Origin: Betaproteobacteria bacterium | GTDB taxonomy: Bacteria > Pseudomonadota > Gammaproteobacteria > Burkholderiales > SG8-41 | Direction: 5' to 3' | NCBI GenBank assembly: GCA_947486575.1 | Contig: CANKUB010000003.1 | Span: 42,019-106,018, forward strand | DNA: 64,000 nucleotides | Shown: piece by piece, positions 55,385 through 63,830 of the stretch | Numbering within the stretch: position 1 is the first letter of the stretch | Layout: every line of letters begins with the position of its first letter | The notes under the pieces: generated by a model | Told to the model about the DNA's origin: nothing | What the model saw: only the letters and a program-made list of their open reading frames with translations | Databases searched by the model: none | Made by a program: the position numbers and the translations under genes

Positions 55385-55981
55385 ATGACAGCAGTCAATA
55401 CCATAAGAATCGTCAACCCCGTCGGCCAGCGCGCCATCGAACGCATGGCACTGGCGCGGCGGCTCGAAACGCTTCACGGCAAATCGATCGGCTTTATCGA
55501 TAACATCAAACCCAACGCCGGGCTATTCATTCAGTTCATCGAAGAAATGATGCGCGCCGACTACAGCGGCTTGCAAACATTCACCGTGCGCAAGAATTTC
55601 ACCTCGAGCAAACTGATCGCCAATGAGCTGGAAGGCAAGGTGCAGGCACTGGTCAACGCATGGGGTGATTGAGGGGGCTGCACGTCGTGGTGTATCCACG
55701 ACTCGGTGTATCTTGAAAAGCGCGGCGTGCCCACTTCGACAGTGGTATCTACGGCGTTTCGCGTGCACGGGCGTCTGGCGGCGAAGAATCTGCAAATGGA
55801 TAATCTGCCTCAACTGGTCGTGCCACATCCACTGAACGATTTGACGCCCGACGAAGTGCGTGAGCTTGCGCGTGCGGCTTACCCGGTGGTGATTGAACAA
55901 CTCACTGGCACCAACAAGCAGGCGCTCGATACGCTGGTCAATTACGATCATCCGGCCACGCGCAGCAAGGTGCCCGCATGA
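55385..55981 (+). CDS. UGSC-family selenoprotein (TGA read as selenocysteine)
   Basis: The ORF track splits this into 55385-55672 and 55706-55981, but both halves share one frame, separated by a single TGA at 55670-55672. Reading through gives 198 residues with VNAWGD-U-GGCTSWCIHDSVYLEKRGVP. This matches the pattern of the UGSC (seleno)protein family, in which Sec or Cys precedes G-S-C and a T-S-W and LEKRG-P stretch; here the Ser is Gly. A perfect 7-bp hairpin starts 11 bases after the TGA. The ATG has AAGCAAGGAGACC upstream. It sits in the operon Bug-Bug-UGSC-partner-Bug and overlaps the partner by ATGA. Thiol/selenol redox chemistry is likely but the reaction is unknown. The alternative is a nonsense mutation. 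Confidence 0.88.
55684..55702 (+). promoter_or_regulatory. probable bacterial SECIS hairpin
   Basis: GTCGTGG-TGTAT-CCACGAC forms a perfect 7-bp GC-rich stem with a 5-base loop. The loop centre is about 20 bases after the TGA and has a G as its second base, as bacterial SelB-binding SECIS elements require. It lies inside the coding sequence just after the selenocysteine codon. Confidence 0.8.
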
Positions 55982-57075
55982 ACGCGCCGTTGACAGAAGC
56001 TCCCGTTCTCGATCTCGAAGATTCCTGGGAAGCCATCAACGAATGGTTTCTGAATAACGATTTGACAGACGGCCTGCCCATCGTGCCGCCGACCGAAGCA
56101 CGCGTGGCGGCGATGACCGCTTATGTCGAACGTGAACTCGGCTGGAAAGCTGGTGACGTGATCGGCACACTGGCGCCCAAACACGGGCAGGCAATCATCG
56201 AAAAAATCGCCGCCAATGCCGTCATGGCGGGCTGCAAGCCCGAATACATGCCGGTGATCATCGCATGTGTGAAAGCCGTCGCGGATCCGAAGTTCAATCT
56301 TGATGCCGTACAGACCTCCACCCACAACACCTCGCCGCTGCCCATCGTCAATGGCCCGGTGTGCAAGGCAATTGATTTGAATTGCGGATACAACCACACC
56401 GGCAGCCGCTGGCGGGCCACCAGCACCATCGGCCGCGCGTTGCAGTTGTGCATGATCAATATCGGCGGCACGCCTGGCTCGATCAATATTCATACGCAAG
56501 GGCACATTGCCCGCTTTGAGCATTGCATCGCCGAGAACGAAGACGAGAACCCTTGGCAGCCGCTGCATGTGGAACGCGGCTATACCGCAGATACCAGCGT
56601 GGTGACGCTGATTCCCGCTTGCCCCGCCGCGATGATCGACGACAACGGCGGCAGCCAGACCGCAAAGGATTTACTGCGCACGCTGGCATCGTCCATCGCC
56701 TACGTGGGCAATCGCAACACCAACGGCGAAGGCCAGCCACTGCTGATCCTGTGTCCGCAGCACGCGCGCCTATTGGCGAATGGCGGCTACAGCAAAGCCG
56801 AAGTCAAACGTTTCATCTGGGAGTTTGCACGCATTCCGTTCGGTAGCATTCCGCGTGGCAATCTCACCAGCTTCAGCAAGAAGCTACTCAAGCAATATGC
56901 CGATTTTGAACCCGCGTTTGGCGTACCGATTGCGGACAAGCCCGACGACATCGTGATTGTGGTGATGGGCGGCACCGGCACGCACAGTCTGTCGGTACAA
57001 ACGCGGTTGGCGTCGGAGAATGTGACAGTGCCGATCTTGCGCAGGGATGGCTCGCCGTGGCAGCAACAACCGTAA
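55978..57075 (+). CDS. conserved partner of the UGSC selenoprotein, function unknown
   Basis: A 365-residue soluble protein with no signal peptide. Its start overlaps the selenoprotein stop (ATGA), so the two are translationally coupled. I recognise no named domain. Distinct segments are NEWFLNNDLTDGLPIVPPTEARV, APKHGQAIIEKIAANAVMAGCKPEYMPVI, LPIVNGPVCKAIDLNCGYNHTGS and INIHTQGHIARFEHCIAENED. The protein has several conserved-looking Cys and His residues (AGCKPEY, VCKAIDLNCG, EHCIAEN, LIPACPA) that could bind a metal or form disulfides with the selenoprotein. It probably forms a functional unit with it. The stop begins a junction repeat. Confidence 0.75.
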   Translation: MNAPLTEAPVLDLEDSWEAINEWFLNNDLTDGLPIVPPTEARVAAMTAYVERELGWKAGDVIGTLAPKHGQAIIEKIAANAVMAGCKPEYMPVIIACVKAVADPKFNLDAVQTSTHNTSPLPIVNGPVCKAIDLNCGYNHTGSRWRATSTIGRALQLCMINIGGTPGSINIHTQGHIARFEHCIAENEDENPWQPLHVERGYTADTSVVTLIPACPAAMIDDNGGSQTAKDLLRTLASSIAYVGNRNTNGEGQPLLILCPQHARLLANGGYSKAEVKRFIWEFARIPFGSIPRGNLTSFSKKLLKQYADFEPAFGVPIADKPDDIVIVVMGGTGTHSLSVQTRLASENVTVPILRRDGSPWQQQP

Positions 57076-57103
57076 GTATCTGTTTTTAAATATATTTTGT
57101 ATA
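57072..57103 (+). repeat. AT-rich junction repeat, copy 17
   Basis: It begins at the stop codon of the UGSC partner gene and reads GTAAGTATCTGTTTTTAAAT with an A/T tail up to the next Bug gene. Confidence 0.78.
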
Positions 57104-57113
57104 ACGGGCTTTT

Positions 57114-58079
57114 ATGAAAAATTTATGGGTCATCGCGCTGGCTACGGCCATGACACCGATTGCGGCGCAGGCGCAAAAAACCGATTACCCGCAACGCCCC
57201 ATCCGCCTCATCGTCGGTTTCACGCCCGGCGGCAGCACTGATCTGGTCGGTCGATTGCTGGGCGTCAGACTTTCCGAGCGCCTCGGCCAACAAGTGGTGA
57301 TCGACAATCGTCCCGGCGCCAGCGGCATCATCGCCGCTGAACTCGTCTCAAAGGCACAACCGGATGGTTACACGTTGCTGATTTCGGGCTCGTCGATCAG
57401 CGCTGTTGGCAGCCTCTACAAGAACGTCAAGTTTGATGTGCAGCGCGATCTTGAACCGCTGGCGTTGGTGGCCACCTCGGCTTACATCATGGTGGCGCAT
57501 CCATCGATCAACGTGAAATCCGTGCAGGAAATGATTACCTACGCCAAGGCGCGGCCTGGCAAAATTTCCTGGGGCGCGTCGGTGCCGGGCACGGTGCAGC
57601 ATCTGTCCGGCGAAATGTTCAAGCGACTTGCCGGCATCGATATGGTGTTTATTCCCTACAAAGGCACTGGCGCAATGATGCCGGACGTTCTCGGTGGCCG
57701 CCTGCAAATCGCCATCGATAATATTCTGGTGCTCACCTCGCACGTAAAGCTCGGCTCCCTCACCGCCCTTGCCGTCACTACCGCCAAACGCTCGCCGCTG
57801 CTGCCGGATGTGCCGTCGATTGCTGAAAGTGGTTTTCCCGGCTTCGATACCGCGGGCTGGTTCAGCCTCTACACCACGCCCAAGACGCCACAGCCGATCG
57901 TGCAGAGACTCAACACGGAAATTGTCGCCATCGTCAACACCGCAGACATGCGCGACCGCCTGATGACATTGGGCGCAACGCCACTGCCCGGCACACCCGA
58001 CGATCTGCGTCGCAAACTGGCAACCGAGGTACCCGCATGGCGCAAAGTGATTCAGGATGCCGGGCTAAAGGCAGATTGA
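57114..58079 (+). CDS. Bug/TctC-family periplasmic solute receptor
   Basis: A 321-residue receptor, last gene of the selenoprotein operon. The signal peptide MKNLWVIALATAMTPIAAQA precedes QKTDYPQRPIRLIVGFTPGG. Ligand loops are VGFTPGGSTDLVGRLLGVRL and IDNRPGASGIIAAEL, then QPDGYTLLIS. It is the third Bug of this operon, so three receptors bracket the UGSC pair. It converges with another Bug gene 18 bases downstream. Confidence 0.94.
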   Translation: MKNLWVIALATAMTPIAAQAQKTDYPQRPIRLIVGFTPGGSTDLVGRLLGVRLSERLGQQVVIDNRPGASGIIAAELVSKAQPDGYTLLISGSSISAVGSLYKNVKFDVQRDLEPLALVATSAYIMVAHPSINVKSVQEMITYAKARPGKISWGASVPGTVQHLSGEMFKRLAGIDMVFIPYKGTGAMMPDVLGGRLQIAIDNILVLTSHVKLGSLTALAVTTAKRSPLLPDVPSIAESGFPGFDTAGWFSLYTTPKTPQPIVQRLNTEIVAIVNTADMRDRLMTLGATPLPGTPDDLRRKLATEVPAWRKVIQDAGLKAD

Positions 58080-58097
58080 TCGCGCGTAAAAAATTGT

Positions 58098-59069
58098 TCA
58101 ATCGGCTTTCAATCCCGCCTCTTTCGATACCTTGGTCCAACGCGCGAGTTCTGCGCGATACATGGCGTTGAATTCAACGTGCCCCGGCGCTGTCGGCTCC
58201 ATATCCTGCTGCTCAATTCTCGGGCGCAGATCAGGGCTTTTGATCGCCTTCACGAACTCAGCGTTGACGCGCGCGAGCACAGGTGTGGGCAAGCCCGCAG
58301 GCGCGAACAAACCTTGCCAGGTGGTCACCACAAATCCCGGTACATCGCCTTCATCCAGCGTACGCAGATCAGGCAGTGACGCGATGCGTTTTTTGCCGGT
58401 GACACCGAGCGCGCGCACACGACCATCGCGCACATGCGGCACGGCGGTGAGCACCGCGCCCATCATGAATTGCACACGCCCGGCGATCATGTCGATCAAC
58501 GACGGTGCGGTACCTTTGTAGGGAATGTGCTGCGTGGTGATGCCCACGCGCTGTGAAAACATCACCGGCGCGAGATGCGTGCTGGTACCGGTGCCCGACG
58601 AAGCGAAATTCATTTGCCCCGGCCGCGCTTTGGCATAGGCAATAAACTCTGCCACGCTTTTGATCGGCAGCGACGGATGCACCATGAAGATCAAACACCC
58701 GGCGCCAATTTCCGTCACCGGCGTAATGTCTTTCAGCGGATCGTACGACAGCTTGGAATACAATCCCGGCGACACCGCGATCGCGTTGCTTGAATACAGC
58801 AGCGTGTGGCCATCACCTGTTGCACGCGTGAGGATTTCCACCGCGATGTTACCCGCCGCACCGGGGCGGTTATCCACCACCACTTGCTGGCCGGTTTGCT
58901 GTGCGACTTTTTCGCTGACGATGCGCGCCACCACGTCCGTCGGCCCGCCTGGCGGAAAGCCGACCAGCATGCGTATCGGTTTGGCGGGCCATTGTTGCGT
59001 CTGGCAAAGCGCGCTGGCCGCCATGCTCAATATGACGCCCGCCGACAAAATTTTCATTTGAAAAATCAT
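58098..59069 (-). CDS. Bug/TctC-family periplasmic solute receptor
   Basis: A 323-residue receptor. I place the start at ATG 59069, with GAGAAGGCG upstream; the track ORF extends 30 residues further. The signal peptide ends near SALC-QTQQ. Ligand loops read VGFPPGGPTDVVARIVSEKV and VDNRPGAAGNIAVEI. It is divergent from the thiolase operon. The ligand is unknown. Confidence 0.92.
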   Translation of the reverse strand: MIFQMKILSAGVILSMAASALCQTQQWPAKPIRMLVGFPPGGPTDVVARIVSEKVAQQTGQQVVVDNRPGAAGNIAVEILTRATGDGHTLLYSSNAIAVSPGLYSKLSYDPLKDITPVTEIGAGCLIFMVHPSLPIKSVAEFIAYAKARPGQMNFASSGTGTSTHLAPVMFSQRVGITTQHIPYKGTAPSLIDMIAGRVQFMMGAVLTAVPHVRDGRVRALGVTGKKRIASLPDLRTLDEGDVPGFVVTTWQGLFAPAGLPTPVLARVNAEFVKAIKSPDLRPRIEQQDMEPTAPGHVEFNAMYRAELARWTKVSKEAGLKAD

Positions 59070-59219
59070 ATAAATACGCCTTCTCGCTTTTTGATTTGTC
59101 TGCCCATTATTCACCAATTGAACTACACAGTCATGCCACGCGGTGCGCTTGCGTGACAATTTGTGAGTTTCGCCGTTTCAGGTTAAATTGACGGGGGTTT
59201 CAACAAAGGGGATTCACAC

Positions 59220-60389
59220 ATGAGTATCAAAGGTAAAGCCTACATCGTAGGCGCTTTCGAGCATCCGCTGCGAAAAGCACCCAACCATTCGTTATCACAG
59301 TTGCATGCCGAGATCGCCAAGGGCACGCTGGAAGACGCAGGACTAACCAAGAACGACATCGACGGCTTTTTTTGCGCCGGTGACGCGCCAGGCGGAAACG
59401 TCTGGAGTCTGGCGAACTACATGAATTTCGACAAGCTCAAGCACGTCGACTCCACCGACATGGGCGGCTGCTCGTATCTGGTACACGTGGCACACGCCGC
59501 CGAGGCCATCGCCGCTGGCAAGTGCAACGTCGCACTAGTGACGCTGGCTGGACGTCCGAACTCCGAAGGCAGCAGCGGCACGCAAGTGCGCGACCGCGGC
59601 GCTGGCGTGCCGGATTCGCCGTTTGAATTACCCTACAGCCCGGTGACGGTGAATCTGTATGCCATGTGCGCCATGCGCCACATGCACCAGTACGGCACCA
59701 CCAGCGAACAACTCGCCTGGGTAAAAGTTGCGGCCTCGCACCACGCACAACACAATCCGCACGCGATGCTGCGCGACGTGGTCACGGTGGAACAAGTACT
59801 GGCCTCGCCGATGATTTCCGACCCGCTGCACCGTCTGGATTGCTGCGTGGTGAGCGACGGCGGTGGCGGCGTGATCGTGGCGCGGCCCGAAATTGCCAAA
59901 CAATTGAAGCGCCCGCTGGTAAAAATCACCGGCACCGGCGAATCCACCAAAGGCCAAATGGGTGGCGACGTAGACCTCACCTACTCCGGTGCAGCCTGGA
60001 CCGGCCCGCGCGCATTTGAAATGGCGGGCATCAAACCCAGCGACATCAAATACGCCTCAATCTACGACAGCTTCACCATCACCGTGATCATGCAAATCGA
60101 AGACCTCGGCTTCTGCAAAAAAGGTGAAGGCGGCAAGTTTGTCTCAGACGGCAATCTGATTTCGGGTGTCGGCAAGTTCCCGTTCAACACCGACGGCGGC
60201 GGCCTGTGCAACAACCACCCGGCCAACCGCGGCGGCATGACCAAAATCATCGAAGCGGTGCGCCAATTGCGCGGCGAAGCGCATCCGAAAGTTCAGGTCA
60301 AAAACTGCGACATCGCGTTAGCACACGGTACTGGCGGCGCACTCGGCGCCCGTCATGGCAGCGCCACATTGATCATGGAAAGGGAATAA
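59220..60389 (+). CDS. thiolase-family protein (SCP-x/acetyl-CoA acetyltransferase-like)
   Basis: A 389-residue thiolase-fold protein. The nucleophilic Cys is expected in DSTDMGGCSYLVHVAHAAEA. The C-terminal His and Gly motifs are NTDGGGLCNNHPANRGG and ALAHGTGGALGARHGSAT. These proteins often work with a DUF35 OB-fold partner, and one follows after 2 bases. Together they are likely to cleave a beta-ketoacyl- or aldol-type CoA thioester. It is first in the operon thiolase-DUF35-MaoC-amidase-Bug. Confidence 0.92.
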   Translation: MSIKGKAYIVGAFEHPLRKAPNHSLSQLHAEIAKGTLEDAGLTKNDIDGFFCAGDAPGGNVWSLANYMNFDKLKHVDSTDMGGCSYLVHVAHAAEAIAAGKCNVALVTLAGRPNSEGSSGTQVRDRGAGVPDSPFELPYSPVTVNLYAMCAMRHMHQYGTTSEQLAWVKVAASHHAQHNPHAMLRDVVTVEQVLASPMISDPLHRLDCCVVSDGGGGVIVARPEIAKQLKRPLVKITGTGESTKGQMGGDVDLTYSGAAWTGPRAFEMAGIKPSDIKYASIYDSFTITVIMQIEDLGFCKKGEGGKFVSDGNLISGVGKFPFNTDGGGLCNNHPANRGGMTKIIEAVRQLRGEAHPKVQVKNCDIALAHGTGGALGARHGSATLIMERE

Positions 60390-60391
60390 TC

Positions 60392-60793
60392 ATGGCAACT
60401 ATTTATCAGGAAAGAAAAATCCGCGACCCGTCACTCAACCCCGGTGACGAGCCCTATTTCGCAGCAGCAGGCGAAGGCAAGCTGATGCTCAAAAAGTGCA
60501 AAGACTGCGGCAAAGTGCATCACTACCCGCGCGCCATCTGTCCGTTTTGCTTCAGCCAGAATCTGGAGTGGCAACAGGCCAAAGGCACCGGCGAAATCTA
60601 CACCTTCAGCGTCACCCGCCGCGGCACGCCGACGCCCTACGCCATCGGCTACGTGGCACTCGACGAAGGCCCCAAGCTGATGACCAACATCGTCAACTGC
60701 GACCTCGATGCGTTGAAATGCGGCACGAAGGTCAAGGTTTGTTTTATTAAGTCTGAGAATGGCACTTCGGTGCCGATGTTTACGCCGGCGTAG
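60392..60793 (+). CDS. Zn-ribbon DUF35 OB-fold protein
   Basis: A 133-residue accessory protein. A rubredoxin-like zinc ribbon CKDCGKVHHYPRAICPFC is followed by an OB-fold (GTGEIYTFSVTRRGTPTPYAIGYVAL). It begins 2 bases after the thiolase stop. In known pairs the DUF35 protein forms a complex with the thiolase and supplies part of the CoA-binding site. I use the ATG at 60392; the track ORF starts inside the thiolase gene. Confidence 0.94.
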   Translation: MATIYQERKIRDPSLNPGDEPYFAAAGEGKLMLKKCKDCGKVHHYPRAICPFCFSQNLEWQQAKGTGEIYTFSVTRRGTPTPYAIGYVALDEGPKLMTNIVNCDLDALKCGTKVKVCFIKSENGTSVPMFTPA

Positions 60794-60928
60794 CACACAT
60801 GCCGTTCGCCCGCGTGGCGACAGGTGAATTACAAACAGAAGGGTCAGGCTCAATGCTTGGCCCTTTTGTTTGGCGACTCATGCGTGTTCTGAAAACAGTA
60901 TTACCCTGACAAAGAAAGCGCTTTTCGC

Positions 60929-61396
60929 ATGATGACTAAACAGCAAGTGATCGAAGCCATGCGTCGCGATATGGGCGTCGAAGCCGAGCCGGGCGAATGG
61001 CATGTGATGACGCAACAATGGATTGATGATTACGTTGATCTCACCGGCGAAACCGGCTGGATACACACCGACGTTGAGCGCAGCAAACAGTCAACGCTCG
61101 GCAACACGATTGCCCCCGGCAATATGGGCATCTCCATCCTACCCAAACTGAGCCGCGCGATTTCGCCCTACAGCCGTTACCCGCGCAAATACTCGCTCAA
61201 TCAAGGCTGGGATCGCATACGCTTTCTGCAGCCGCTGCTAACGGGCTCGCGTATCCGCGCGCGCTCGAAGTTGCTGGCGATTGAAGAACGCGCTGATGGC
61301 TCGCTGCGTGTTGAAGTAGAGTTTCGCATCGAAGTCGAAGGCAGCGCTAAGCCGTGGCTGACGGGCGTTAAGGTGGGACGATTTTTCTTCGAGTAG
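60929..61396 (+). CDS. MaoC-family dehydratase
   Basis: A 155-residue hot-dog-fold (R)-enoyl-CoA hydratase-like protein. The typical MaoC segment is WIDDYVDLTGETGWIHTDVERSKQS, followed by IAPGNMGISILPKL, then the RIRARSKLLAIEERADGSLRVEVEFRIEVEG strand region. The catalytic Asp-His pair may be in DLTGETGWIHTD. It is the third gene in the operon with thiolase and DUF35, matching a beta-oxidation-like hydration and cleavage sequence. Confidence 0.88.
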   Translation: MMTKQQVIEAMRRDMGVEAEPGEWHVMTQQWIDDYVDLTGETGWIHTDVERSKQSTLGNTIAPGNMGISILPKLSRAISPYSRYPRKYSLNQGWDRIRFLQPLLTGSRIRARSKLLAIEERADGSLRVEVEFRIEVEGSAKPWLTGVKVGRFFFE

Positions 61397-61406
61397 CATA
61401 TTAATC

Positions 61407-61437
61407 ATAACTATTTGTTTTTATTTAATAATTTAAG
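61407..61437 (+). repeat. AT-rich junction repeat, copy 18
   Basis: It reads ATAACTATTTGTTTTTATTT with an A/T tail in the gap between the MaoC gene and the amidase. Confidence 0.75.
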
Positions 61438-61445
61438 GAATCCCT

Positions 61446-62846
61446 ATGACCATCGCCCGTCGCTACGATCCCCACACTTTCAAAGCGCTAACCTTTTACG
61501 ATGCCACGGCGGGTTTCAAATCCGGCAGCGACACACCGCGCGCCTATCTCGAACGCTGTCTCGACACCATCGCCGTACGCGAACCGGTGGTGAAAGCCTT
61601 CGTCGTGTTGAACACAAGCAACGCGCGCGCCGCAGCGGATGCCAGCAGCGCGCGCTGGAAAGCGGGCAAGCCATTGTCGGCCATCGACGGCATGCCCATC
61701 GCCATCAAGGATTTGCTCGAAACCAAAGACATGCCCACCGAGATGGGCTGCGAGGCGTATCGCGGCAATAACACGCTGCGCGACAACGCCGCCGTGTGGG
61801 CACTGCGTGAAGCCGGTGCGGTCATCCTCGGCAAGACAGTCACGGCAGAGCTCGGCGGCTCGCACCCCGGCCCCACCACCAATCCATTTGATCCCGCCTG
61901 CACGCCGGGCGGATCGTCGTCCGGCTCGGCCGCCGCTATTGCGGCGCACATGGCGCCTGCGGCTTTGGGCACGCAAGTCGGCGGGTCCGTTATCCGTCCG
62001 GCGGCCTATTGCGGCAACATTGCGCTCAAGCCGACGCAAGGCGGCATCAACCGGGGCGAGCGCCAAACCACCAGCATGAGCACCACCGGCGTTCACGCGG
62101 GCTGCATTGAAGACATGTGGCAGGTGGCGATCGAAATCGCACGCCGCGCGGGCGGCGATCCGGGCAAGCTGGGGCTGTTCGGCCCTTCGACACCACCGGA
62201 AGCGGTAAAACCACAAAGGCTGATCGTGATCGAATCCGCTGGCTGGGCAGTAGCGGATGCTGCCACCCGCAAGGCGTTCGAGAAATTGCTCGAGAACCTC
62301 GCTAAAAAAGGCGTTGCGTTGATCCGGCGCAATGACCATGCGTGGATCGAAGCACTGGAGCAATCCATTATTAAAGCTGCTGACATCGCCAACAACATCA
62401 CCGCCTGGGAAAATCGCTGGTATCAGGCAGCGCTGATAGAACGCTATCCGCAAGGTGTGAGCGAGCGCATCAAGTCCACCGTGAAAAAAGCGCTATCGAT
62501 GTCACCCGATGACTACCGCGCGCTGCTGCTGCAACGTGCCACCGCACAACTATGCCACGAGACGCTCGCCCCATTGGCCGATGCCATCATCATGTTGAGT
62601 TGCCCGGGCCCCGCACCGCTGTGGCCCGGCGATGTGCCCGGTCAGCCGCTGGCTCCACGCCCCACCGGTGATTCGGTATTCAACACGCCCAGTTCAATGC
62701 TGCACGCGCCGTGCGTGACCATGCCATTACTCGCTGTCGATGGCATGCCAGTGGGTGTGCAGCTCATGGGCCAGCAACATGAAGACGCGCGCATGACAGC
62801 ACTGGCGCGGTGGATGCTGCACTCGGTCGCGCCGGTTGTTGGTTGA
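61446..62846 (+). CDS. amidase-signature family protein
   Basis: A 466-residue amidase. The Ser-cisSer-Lys triad is visible: Lys88 in PIAIKDLLETKD, the cis-Ser in PGGSSSGSAAAIAA (about 157) and the nucleophile Ser181 in GTQVGGSVIRPAAYCG. It hydrolyses a carboxamide or carbamate to the acid. Its place behind thiolase, DUF35 and MaoC genes and in front of a Bug gene suggests release of a carboxylate that then enters CoA chemistry (inference). Its TGA overlaps the next ATG. Confidence 0.94.
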   Translation: MTIARRYDPHTFKALTFYDATAGFKSGSDTPRAYLERCLDTIAVREPVVKAFVVLNTSNARAAADASSARWKAGKPLSAIDGMPIAIKDLLETKDMPTEMGCEAYRGNNTLRDNAAVWALREAGAVILGKTVTAELGGSHPGPTTNPFDPACTPGGSSSGSAAAIAAHMAPAALGTQVGGSVIRPAAYCGNIALKPTQGGINRGERQTTSMSTTGVHAGCIEDMWQVAIEIARRAGGDPGKLGLFGPSTPPEAVKPQRLIVIESAGWAVADAATRKAFEKLLENLAKKGVALIRRNDHAWIEALEQSIIKAADIANNITAWENRWYQAALIERYPQGVSERIKSTVKKALSMSPDDYRALLLQRATAQLCHETLAPLADAIIMLSCPGPAPLWPGDVPGQPLAPRPTGDSVFNTPSSMLHAPCVTMPLLAVDGMPVGVQLMGQQHEDARMTALARWMLHSVAPVVG

Positions 62847-63829
62847 TGTGCGTCCTCAAGTTCAAGTGCGCCATGCTGGGCATGGCCGTATCGATATCGA
62901 TCTGGCCGGGCAACCCCGCTTTTGCCCAAACTTACCCGCAACGCCCAGTGCGATTCATCGTGCCCGTCTCCGCAGGCGGTGCCACAGACATTCTGACGCG
63001 CACGCTCGCACAGCGGCTAACCGCCACATGGGGTCAGCAGGTTCTCGTTGATAACCGGCCAGGCGGCGGCAGCAATGTCGGCTTCGAAGCCGCCGCGCAG
63101 GCGCCCGCCGATGGTCATACGCTGCTGATGGCGCAGCCCGCATTCACCGTCAATGTCAGTCTTTACCGTAAGCTCGCCTACGATCCCTTAAAAGATTTTT
63201 CCACGGTAACGCTGACAGCGTCCGGCGCCAACGTGCTGGTCATACACCCCTCGGTACCCGTGACCACGCTCAAAGAATTTATTGCGCTGGCCAAATCCAA
63301 ACCGGGGCAGCTTAACTATGCCTCATCAGGCAATGGTTCATCCGGACATTTGTCGGGACAGTTGTTCAAAACCATTGCAGGCGTTGATATCACGCACATA
63401 CCTTACAAGGGTGCGAGCACCTCGATTACCGATCTGATCGGCGGGCATGTCGACATGGCGATTGTGAGCCTGTCTTCGGTGACGGCACACCTGCAGTCCC
63501 GACGGCTGCGCGCGCTGGTCATCACCAGCGCACGACGTTCAGCATTGATGCCGGATCTGCCGACCTTTGCGGAAGCCGGCCTCAAAGGCATCGAAATTTC
63601 GGGATGGTATGGCGTGGTGGTGCCCGCGGGCACCAGCAAGGACATCATCGGCCGCCTGCACAGCGACATCACGCGTGTGCTGGCGCAGCCGGATGTCGTG
63701 CGGACGCTGGCCGCCGCAGGACTTGAAACCATGCCGCCCAACAGCCCTGAAGAATTCACCGCGCATCTGCGCACAGAAATCGCCAAATGGGCCAAGGTCG
63801 TCAAAGCCTCTGGTGCCCGCGCAGACTAA
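62846..63829 (+). CDS. Bug/TctC-family periplasmic solute receptor
   Basis: A 327-residue receptor starting at the ATG that overlaps the amidase stop (TGATG), so translation is coupled. The track start at 62810 lies inside the amidase gene. The signal peptide ends near NPAFA-QTYP. Ligand loops are VPVSAGGATDILTRTLAQRL and VDNRPGGGSNVGFEA, then PADGHTLLMA. It is the last gene of the thiolase operon, probably the receptor for the amide or acid handled there. Confidence 0.93.
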   Translation: MCVLKFKCAMLGMAVSISIWPGNPAFAQTYPQRPVRFIVPVSAGGATDILTRTLAQRLTATWGQQVLVDNRPGGGSNVGFEAAAQAPADGHTLLMAQPAFTVNVSLYRKLAYDPLKDFSTVTLTASGANVLVIHPSVPVTTLKEFIALAKSKPGQLNYASSGNGSSGHLSGQLFKTIAGVDITHIPYKGASTSITDLIGGHVDMAIVSLSSVTAHLQSRRLRALVITSARRSALMPDLPTFAEAGLKGIEISGWYGVVVPAGTSKDIIGRLHSDITRVLAQPDVVRTLAAAGLETMPPNSPEEFTAHLRTEIAKWAKVVKASGARAD

Positions 63830-63830
63830 C

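Noticed and set aside
55385-55672. Treating the UGSC gene as a 95-residue protein plus a separate 91-residue ORF
   Set aside because: The halves share one frame, only a TGA separates them, a SECIS-like hairpin follows, and the second ORF has only an internal GTG with no ribosome site.
58083-58100. Possible further junction repeat (GTAAAAAATTGTTCAATC)
   Set aside because: It matches only part of the diverged copy at 40513 and lacks the T-run.
61488-62453. 321-residue minus-strand ORF antisense to the amidase
   Set aside because: The plus-strand frame has the complete amidase catalytic triad; the antisense product is low-complexity Arg/Gly/Ala.
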